Origin: Candidatus Aenigmatarchaeota archaeon
Lineage (GTDB): Archaea > Aenigmatarchaeota > Aenigmatarchaeia > GW2011-AR5
Length of the DNA: 19,054 bases
Direction: 5' to 3'
NCBI GenBank assembly: GCA_016198625.1
Contig: JACQIH010000029.1
Location: 1-19,054 of the forward strand
Shown: positions 14,122 to 19,054 of the stretch, one piece after another
How positions within the stretch are numbered: the first letter of the stretch is position 1
Layout of the letters: the number at the start of each line of letters is the position of its first letter
The notes under the pieces: generated by a model
The model's input: only the letters and a program-made list of their open reading frames with translations
Database searches by the model: none
Told to the model about the DNA's origin: nothing
Program-made: the position numbers and the translations under genes

Positions 14122-15300
14122 TCAGGCGTCGGTCTCGTTGAAACTGACCCTGAACAGCTTGACCTCGCCGCCCCAGTCCTTGACCATTTCGAACCTCTCC
14201 AGGCCGAAGCCGTTGAAGAAGAACATCCTGGTGAATATCGACTGCTCGAGCTCGGGCTGTATGAATATCACGAGCTGCCTCGTTCCGTCGAGCCATAGCA
14301 GACCCTGAACATCAGCGTCGGGTTCAAGAGCCAGCCTGCCGTTGCCCTGCCTGTCAAAATAGAATAATTTCTCCACTTTCAGCAGCTGTCCCTGCTGCTG
14401 GAAGAAAGGCTTCAGCGTGTTGTTGGTTTCGTATATCACGAAAGCCTGGTTCTGCGTGACCCTGTAGGAGTATGCTATTGCGTTCTGGCCCAGGACCGGG
14501 CGCGAGCTTTCAAGAGGTATCATCACGTATATGTACCTTTTGCCGAAATTCGGGGGGTTTGTCGGGTCCCATGTCGCGAAGTAGGACCACCACTGGCTCT
14601 TGCTGATCAAATCCGAAGAAGCTATGTAATACATCTCGTCCTCGCACCCGGGTTTCCTGTAGTCCTTCAGGATTTCCACCGCCAGGCTCTCGTTGTTCGT
14701 CAGGAGCGTCGTTGATATGTCCTGTATCCTTGCGCGCACGACTGTGTCGTTCTTGTACTGGATGACCCGCGTTATTCCGTTTTCGTGCCTTTCAATGACG
14801 ATCCCGGTCTTGCCTTCCGTATTCGGCCTGTAGAAAACCTCGCTCTGCGACGCGCCGTCGAAAACAACGGAGCGCTTTGCTATCCCGGTTATGAAATGCC
14901 CGGGATCCCAGTAAGTAGCTACCACGGAGCATCCCTTCGTGTTGTTCTTTATCCAGTTGAGGGCCTCCCACCAGTTGTCGCTCAGCACGGTTCCTGTGCA
15001 TTCCGATATGAGCGCGCTCGGGATGTAGAAGACGTTGATGAAAAATATGAAAAGAACAACGAGCAGGCCCAGCGTGGCTGCTTCGTTGTTGGTCATCTTC
15101 TGCTTGAACCTGAGCGCGGCCAGGAGCAGCAGGGCTGCAAAGGCTCCCGCATAAAGCTGCATGCCGTACGAGCCCTGCCATCCGCTGCTCTGGATGAGCG
15201 CGCAGGTCGTCTTCGTCGGCAGGTAGAGCAGCAGCACGAAGTAAAGAATGACTGCCGCAATCGCTGCTGCCGTGATTTTATTTACCCTGAATTCGTTCAT
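14122..15300 (-). CDS. aglB: Oligosaccharyltransferase STT3/AglB, C-terminal half
   Basis: The 392-residue protein has three membrane helices (about 9-27, 44-65, 73-93) and then a soluble domain. It begins DNWWEALNWIKNNT (108-121), followed by the catalytic-region motif as YWDPG (130-134) in the place of WWDYG, then HFITGIAKRSVVFDGASQ, all as in the C-terminal part of archaeal STT3. The soluble domain recognises the +2 Ser/Thr of the sequon and lies outside the cell. The ATG at 15300 is two bases after the stop of the N-terminal half; a TTG at 15306 overlapping that stop is possible. The N-terminal membrane core is missing and is encoded by the upstream frame. A one-base change would join the two frames, so a true gene fission, a recent frameshift and a sequence error all remain possible. 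Confidence 0.83.
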   Translation of the reverse strand: MNEFRVNKITAAAIAAVILYFVLLLYLPTKTTCALIQSSGWQGSYGMQLYAGAFAALLLLAALRFKQKMTNNEAATLGLLVVLFIFFINVFYIPSALISECTGTVLSDNWWEALNWIKNNTKGCSVVATYWDPGHFITGIAKRSVVFDGASQSEVFYRPNTEGKTGIVIERHENGITRVIQYKNDTVVRARIQDISTTLLTNNESLAVEILKDYRKPGCEDEMYYIASSDLISKSQWWSYFATWDPTNPPNFGKRYIYVMIPLESSRPVLGQNAIAYSYRVTQNQAFVIYETNNTLKPFFQQQGQLLKVEKLFYFDRQGNGRLALEPDADVQGLLWLDGTRQLVIFIQPELEQSIFTRMFFFNGFGLERFEMVKDWGGEVKLFRVSFNETDA

Positions 15301-15302
15301 GT

Positions 15303-16499
15303 TCAATCAGCCAACGAACTGTCCTCTCCTGTCGTCATGCGCAGGATCTTCGAGAAAAATATGCCCGCGCCTATCGCCATGGGCGCGGAGAAAAGTATCG
15401 TGAATCTTATGGCGACTATCGTCGCGAGGAAAGGCCCCACGAACCATATGCCGAGAAGCACAAGAGTGTCGAGGTGCTTTCTCCTTGCGATGTAGGAGTA
15501 CGACAGATATGCAAGCGAAAGCAGCAGGATGAAGAACGGAAGCCCCGTCCTGTTTATTATGTCCCTCGGGCCTTCCGGGTTCTGCAGTTCCGCTACGGAC
15601 ACATAGACATTAGGAAATGTCCCGCCCTCGGCCTTTATCGCCGGGAATTCCAGGGGCCCGAGGACTGCGTTCGCCAGCACTCCCGGGCCGAAAGCGGGCA
15701 CGGCCAGCGCAAAGAAGGTAAGCATTATGATCCCGTAGGACTGGATGGCTGCTTTGTTTTCGTTCCAAAGGACACGCACGTTCCTGCTTTTCACGTACTT
15801 GAAAACCAGCTTCAGAAGCAGGAATCCTGTGATGAGCCAGAGCACCCACCAGAATCCTCCCCACGTGAATCTCCACGCGACCAGCGACAGGCCCGTAAGC
15901 ACGGAAAACGCAGCCAGCTTTGTTGTGAGTCTGCCCGCGCTTTCCGCTATTTTGTGGCTGAGAAGATAGAGGGATATAATGACCAGAGGCATCAGCAGCA
16001 CCATGGCGTCGTTGTCGGGGTCGCCGCCAAGGGTTCTCGAGATTATCGCGATATCGAAAACGATCATTGCAGCGGCGAATATTCCTGCTTTCTTGTCGTA
16101 GAGCGTCTTTGTTATGAAATAAATGGGCACGGCCATGAGCGCCGCCAGCAGGGCGGGAAACCATATCAGGTATTGCCACAGCTGCATGTCAGGCATGAAT
16201 GCCCGGAAAAACATGTAGGAATATGCGCCGGCGTACGCGTAGAAGTTCTGCCCGCGCTTCGTGCCGTAGGGAGCGAGCTTCAGCGTGTCGGTTTCCGGCA
16301 GGACCCCGCCGTTCTCGAGGATTTCATCCATTTCCTTGTAGAAATTGTACGAGTCTATGTTGCGGAGATAGGGCCAGCGGTAATCGAGGGTCCTCACGGT
16401 CGTTCCAAGGTAGATTATGAGTATCAGCGCGAGTATGTGCCAGTTGTTTTTCAGCATACCAAGAGCATCAATCCTCGGCACAGTCAGCTTCATGTCCAT
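15303..16499 (-). CDS. aglB: Oligosaccharyltransferase STT3/AglB, N-terminal membrane half
   Basis: The 398-residue protein has about ten membrane helices. It holds the catalytic acidic motif of the first external loop (NIDSYNFYKEMDEIL, Asp49), the second DxD-type motif GGDPDNDA (158-165), the SVAE of external loop 5 (SVSE/TIXE class), and a late IRFTILFSAP helix. These are the membrane and metal-binding parts of STT3, which moves glycan from a lipid carrier to asparagine. It ends GEDSSLAD shortly after that helix, without the WWDYG domain, which is encoded next door. The ATG at 16499 is chosen over the TTG at 16514 because it is 27.5 bases from the TATA box. Confidence 0.87.
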   Translation of the reverse strand: MDMKLTVPRIDALGMLKNNWHILALILIIYLGTTVRTLDYRWPYLRNIDSYNFYKEMDEILENGGVLPETDTLKLAPYGTKRGQNFYAYAGAYSYMFFRAFMPDMQLWQYLIWFPALLAALMAVPIYFITKTLYDKKAGIFAAAMIVFDIAIISRTLGGDPDNDAMVLLMPLVIISLYLLSHKIAESAGRLTTKLAAFSVLTGLSLVAWRFTWGGFWWVLWLITGFLLLKLVFKYVKSRNVRVLWNENKAAIQSYGIIMLTFFALAVPAFGPGVLANAVLGPLEFPAIKAEGGTFPNVYVSVAELQNPEGPRDIINRTGLPFFILLLSLAYLSYSYIARRKHLDTLVLLGIWFVGPFLATIVAIRFTILFSAPMAIGAGIFFSKILRMTTGEDSSLAD

Positions 16500-16520
16500 A
16501 CTGCTTAATCTCAAGACAAT

Positions 16521-16531
16521 CTTCTTAAAAG
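16521..16531. promoter_or_regulatory. Symmetrical bidirectional TATA box for aglB and the UPF0104 gene
   Basis: cttcttaaaag, whose complement is cttttaagaag, has a TTAA at 16525-16528. Its centre is exactly 27.5 bases from both divergent ATGs (16499 minus, 16554 plus). No other TATA-like element is found in the 54-base gap at a usable distance, so one box appears to drive two leaderless transcripts. Confidence 0.65.
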
Positions 16532-16553
16532 CTGCCCTGAAAACAGAAATGTG

Positions 16554-17471
16554 ATGAAAAAAAGGTACCTTCTTGTCCTTGTCAGCGTGGCTGTGCTCGC
16601 AGGCCTCGTTTACTATTCGGACCCGCCCAGCATGTACAGGATAATCGCCGGCAGCGACAAGTCATTTCTTTTCTACGCGCTGCTCGTATCAACCGCGGGC
16701 GCCCTGTTCCGGGTGATGAAATGGCTCGTCCTGCTGCAAGGCGCGTCGTTCCTTGACGTCGCGCCCGTGCAGTTCCTCGGCGCGACGATAAGCAATTTCA
16801 CGCCGGGAAAAATAGGCGAGCCCGCGAAGTCGGTGATGTTGAAGTCGAAGACCGGCACGCCAGTCTCGCGCTCCCTGCCTTCGGTGATGTGGGAGCGCAT
16901 ACTGGACATAGCCGTTCTTGTCCTGCTGTCGTTCCTTCTCGTGAACACGACGGGGCTGTATATTTATGCCCTGGGCATCTTTGCTGTCGTGGTCGCTGCT
17001 TTCCTGGCCGTGATTTACAGCCGAAAGTTCGGCTCGTTCGTGTTCGGGCTGCTGCGGAGGCTCCCGTTCATGGGCAGGCTCTCGGAGCAGTTCGTGGAAA
17101 GCTTCTACAAGGAAAAGGTGCCTGCCGGCAGGATACTGTTGTCGTTCTTCTTCACGGCGGCGGCGTGGCTCGCGGACAGCGCCGTATTTTACCTTTCGTT
17201 CATGGCGCTTGGAATCGGACTGAGCCCTGTCTTCTTTGCGGGGCTGCTCGCCGTTTCAACAATCATCGGCATAGCGTCATTCCTGCCAGGCGGCCTCGGC
17301 TCGACGGACGCGGTCATGATTCTTCTGCTTTCCGCGAGCGTCGCCACACCCGCAGCCGCGGCCGGGGTGTTTTTGGCGAGGGCCCTGACGTTCTGGTACT
17401 CGGCTTTCCTCGGCTGGCTCTCCCTCGTCCATCTCGGGAAGAGCATGGACCTGAAGAAAGTGCTTGAATGA
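16554..17471 (+). CDS. UPF0104 / LPG-synthase-TM family membrane protein (flippase-like)
   Basis: The 305-residue protein has about eight membrane helices. The family signature ISNFTPGKIGEPAKSVML is at about 82-99, WERILDI at about 119-125, and a SFLPGGLGSTDA segment is near the C-terminus. This domain occurs in lysylphosphatidylglycerol synthases, in AglD of haloarchaea (fused to a GT2), and alone in many archaea. It is thought to handle lipid or lipid-linked substrates, but its activity is not settled. ATG 16554 is preferred over GTG 16551 by its distance from the TATA box. Divergence from aglB on a shared promoter supports a role in N-glycosylation. Confidence 0.82.
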   Translation: MKKRYLLVLVSVAVLAGLVYYSDPPSMYRIIAGSDKSFLFYALLVSTAGALFRVMKWLVLLQGASFLDVAPVQFLGATISNFTPGKIGEPAKSVMLKSKTGTPVSRSLPSVMWERILDIAVLVLLSFLLVNTTGLYIYALGIFAVVVAAFLAVIYSRKFGSFVFGLLRRLPFMGRLSEQFVESFYKEKVPAGRILLSFFFTAAAWLADSAVFYLSFMALGIGLSPVFFAGLLAVSTIIGIASFLPGGLGSTDAVMILLLSASVATPAAAAGVFLARALTFWYSAFLGWLSLVHLGKSMDLKKVLE

Positions 17472-17506
17472 CATCGGAATGGAAACAGCTTACTATAGTT
17501 CAATTC

Positions 17507-18625
17507 TTACTTCCGGTACCCGTTTCCACTATTCTGGATTATTTCCTTCCTGAAAAGCAGGGGGAATGACGCTATCAGGAACGACAGCAGCTTCAGCTTC
17601 GGCATCTTCGTCCACGAGAACGTGAATTTGTCGTAGTCGAAGTCGTGCAGCTGCTGTAGTGACGGCCCGAAGTCGTCGAAGAGCCTGTCTATGTCCTTGT
17701 TCGTGAGCCACCTGTATATCCTGCGGAACAGCAGCTGCCTCCTGATTTCCGAACCGTAATCCTGCTTCCATCTTCTTTCATAGCCATCAATGCCGCTGAA
17801 GTCGTTTTTCCGGAAGCATTCCTCTATGACGTCGGCGGCATACGTCGCGGCTTTCAGCGAGAAGACTATGCCGCCGCCTGTTATGGGCTTGTTCTGCCCG
17901 CACGCATCGCCGATCAGGATAGCATTATTGGCGTATGACTTCGCCGTTCCGAGGCATATGGGGTATCCGTACGTCGTGCCGCCGGGCAGCAGCAGCTTCT
18001 GCTGGAAATATTTGAGGTATTCCGTCGGGCTTGCGAACGACACGAGGCCGTACTCGTCGTTCTGCGGTATGATCCACGAGAAGAAATCCGGCGAGAAGTA
18101 TTTGTGGAAAAAGACCTTTATCTCGCCGTCCAGGACCGTGTCGGACCTCACCATGACCCCATAGACCATGCGGGGGTCCGGTATGCCCAGCGATTTTCTC
18201 ACGAAGGAATTCGCCCCGTCGCACCCGACGACGAACCTCGCCCTGTATTCGTTGTCGCCAGTGCTCACGGTGTATGCGCCGTTGCCGTACTCCACGGTTT
18301 TCACGAAGCCGTTCAGGAATTCGGCGTTCCGCATCGCCCTGCTGCGGAGGTACTCAAGAAACAGCTCCCTTTTCAGTATGTAGGCAAAGGGCTGCTCGGT
18401 CTCCATGGTTATTGTCTTGCCCGAAGGCGACACCAGGTCCATCCTTTTGATTTTGTTTTTCACGAATCCCTTCGAGAACATGCCCAGAAAGTCCTTCGAT
18501 ACTATCCCGGAATCCTTGGGCACGATTTTCCGGTCCTTTTCTATCACGAGGACGTTCAGCCCTTGCAGCTGCGACGCGAGGCGGCTGCCGCCGATTCCGG
18601 AGCCCACGATGATGACATCGTACAT
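17507..18625 (-). CDS. Geranylgeranyl-reductase-family FAD protein
   Basis: The 372-residue flavoprotein begins MYDVIIVGSGIGGSRLA (FAD dinucleotide motif at 8-13). It has VVGCDGANSFVRKSLG in the middle and ILIGDACGQNKPITGGGI at about 250-270, the hallmark of GGR-type reductases. Members saturate geranylgeranyl chains of archaeal lipids, and some act on dolichol-type polyprenols. The family usually has about 390 to 410 residues, so this one is slightly short. It ends 35 bases from the convergent UPF0104 gene. Membrane-lipid saturation is the default function; dolichyl-phosphate saturation is attractive next to the oligosaccharyltransferase but only inferred. Confidence 0.85.
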   Translation of the reverse strand: MYDVIIVGSGIGGSRLASQLQGLNVLVIEKDRKIVPKDSGIVSKDFLGMFSKGFVKNKIKRMDLVSPSGKTITMETEQPFAYILKRELFLEYLRSRAMRNAEFLNGFVKTVEYGNGAYTVSTGDNEYRARFVVGCDGANSFVRKSLGIPDPRMVYGVMVRSDTVLDGEIKVFFHKYFSPDFFSWIIPQNDEYGLVSFASPTEYLKYFQQKLLLPGGTTYGYPICLGTAKSYANNAILIGDACGQNKPITGGGIVFSLKAATYAADVIEECFRKNDFSGIDGYERRWKQDYGSEIRRQLLFRRIYRWLTNKDIDRLFDDFGPSLQQLHDFDYDKFTFSWTKMPKLKLLSFLIASFPLLFRKEIIQNSGNGYRK

Positions 18626-18647
18626 CGGTAAAACTAACGCCGAAAAA

Positions 18648-18657
18648 CTATTAAGAC
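18648..18657 (-). promoter_or_regulatory. TATA box of the GGR-family gene
   Basis: The minus strand reads gtcttaatag, with TTAA centred 27.5 bases before the ATG at 18625, the leaderless spacing. Confidence 0.5.
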
Positions 18658-18678
18658 TATTGAACCGCGCCTTCTTCG

Positions 18679-18687
18679 TTTAAAAAC
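18679..18687 (+). promoter_or_regulatory. TATA box of secF
   Basis: tttaaaaac has its TTAA centred 29.5 bases before the ATG at 18711, giving a start at or a few bases before the ATG. The divergent GGR gene uses a different box, so this intergenic region has two promoters. Confidence 0.5.
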
Positions 18688-18710
18688 ATAACTACGGATT
18701 ATGGTAACTG

Positions 18711-19054
18711 ATGTACGAGCTGTTCGAGAAGCACTGGAAGCCGCTGATGCTATTCACTATAGTCCTTCTCATAATTTCAGCCGGGGTCCTCGCGAACAAC
18801 CTGGTTACCAAGGGCTCTATCCTTGAAAGGGACGTGGAGCTTTCAGGCGGCAAGATGATAACCGTTGCGGTGAAAGAAGCGGACGTGGATGCCATCAGGA
18901 AGGAGCTTCCGCAAGCCTCGGTCCATCTCGCTTCGGGCGCGACAAAGAATCTTCTGGTGGAAATACCGTTCGACGGCGACGAGTCGCAGGCGGTCGCGGT
19001 GATACGGAAGCACGCCGAGGTCCTGGGCGAGCCAAGCATGAGGACCGTGGGGCC
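18711..19054 (+). CDS. secF: Protein translocase subunit SecF, N-terminal part
   Basis: The frame is open to the window edge and gives 114 residues. MYELFEKHWKPLM is followed by one membrane helix (about 12-29, FTIVLLIISAGVLA). The extracellular P1-type domain starts with ILERDVELSGGKMITVAV, equivalent to the gidFtGG motif of SecF. SecDF assists late steps of Sec export using the proton gradient; in archaea secF often precedes secD. An ATG at 18701 is out of frame and gives no family match. A SecD-type N-terminus is less likely because the helix-to-FtGG spacing is short. The remaining five membrane helices lie beyond the window. Confidence 0.75.
   Translation, partial: MYELFEKHWKPLMLFTIVLLIISAGVLANNLVTKGSILERDVELSGGKMITVAVKEADVDAIRKELPQASVHLASGATKNLLVEIPFDGDESQAVAVIRKHAEVLGEPSMRTVG

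Noticed and set aside
14785..15495. 236-codon open frame on the plus strand spanning the aglB junction
   Set aside because: Antisense to both aglB halves, no domain; does not explain the split.
14122..16499. AglB pseudogene
   Set aside because: Both halves keep long undisturbed frames with conserved motifs, and the second has a well-placed ATG; a frameshift or sequencing error is still possible and is noted in the finding.
15474..16508. 344-codon open frame on the plus strand
   Set aside because: It is antisense to the aglB N-terminal half, whose motifs and helices are clear; its translation is rich in charged and Cys/His residues with no recognisable domain.
1..19054. CRISPR arrays, tRNA or rRNA genes, insertion sequences, integrase sites
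   Set aside because: No regularly spaced repeats, no cloverleaf-like or rRNA-like stretches and no transposase or terminal inverted repeats were recognised; nearly all the sequence is accounted for by protein genes.

Overview
The window looks like part of an archaeal chromosome. The evidence is an STT3/AglB-type oligosaccharyltransferase, a geranylgeranyl-reductase-family flavoprotein, an archaeal-type SecF start, an HxlB-like SIS isomerase, and promoters with a TTAA-centred TATA box about 26 to 28 bases ahead of the ATG, which is typical of leaderless archaeal transcripts. Genes are packed tightly: ATGA stop/start overlaps are frequent, convergent genes overlap at their 3' ends, and no intergenic gap reaches 120 bases. 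The compactness would suit a DPANN-type archaeon, but nothing here fixes the phylum. By eye, GC is lower at the left end (about 45%) than on the right (about 55 to 60%).

Almost everything concerns making, flipping or transferring surface sugars. At 1-4104 there is a sugar-activation cassette: the start of one MDR dehydrogenase (cut by the window edge), a HAD-fold protein that has lost its catalytic aspartates, a protein with two nucleotidyltransferase domains in tandem, then divergently a complete zinc MDR dehydrogenase and an HxlB-like SIS sugar-phosphate isomerase.

At 4105-9027, all on the minus strand, lie prs (PRPP synthase), rmlA, a PAP2 phosphatase, rmlB, two 4-TM SMR/EamA half-transporters, a 2H phosphoesterase and a GT2 glycosyltransferase. 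From the PAP2 gene onward they are coupled or nearly so. The GT2 plus the two small transporters recall the bacterial ArnC/ArnE/ArnF logic of loading a sugar on a polyprenyl phosphate and flipping it.

At 9078-14072 lie a second GT2 (dolichyl-phosphate-sugar synthase type), a GDP-mannose-dehydratase/reductase-family SDR, a family-24-type methyltransferase, a Wzx-like flippase and a GT4 glycosyltransferase. At 14122-17471 the oligosaccharyltransferase is in two adjacent frames, an N-terminal membrane half and a C-terminal half carrying a variant WWDYG motif, and a UPF0104/LPG-synthase-TM membrane protein is divergent from it. The window ends with a GGR-family reductase and divergent secF.

Together these genes outline an N-glycosylation and surface-glycan locus: sugar nucleotides (RmlA, RmlB, SDR, the NTase/SIS/MDR set), glycosyl transfer (two GT2, one GT4), lipid carrier handling (PAP2, the SMR pair, Wzx, perhaps GGR), modification (methyltransferase) and transfer to protein (split AglB). 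The most unusual points are the split AglB, a promoter in which one TATA box lies exactly midway between two divergent ATGs, a 19-base tandem duplication of a promoter, and the degenerate HAD and N-terminal nucleotidyltransferase domains.
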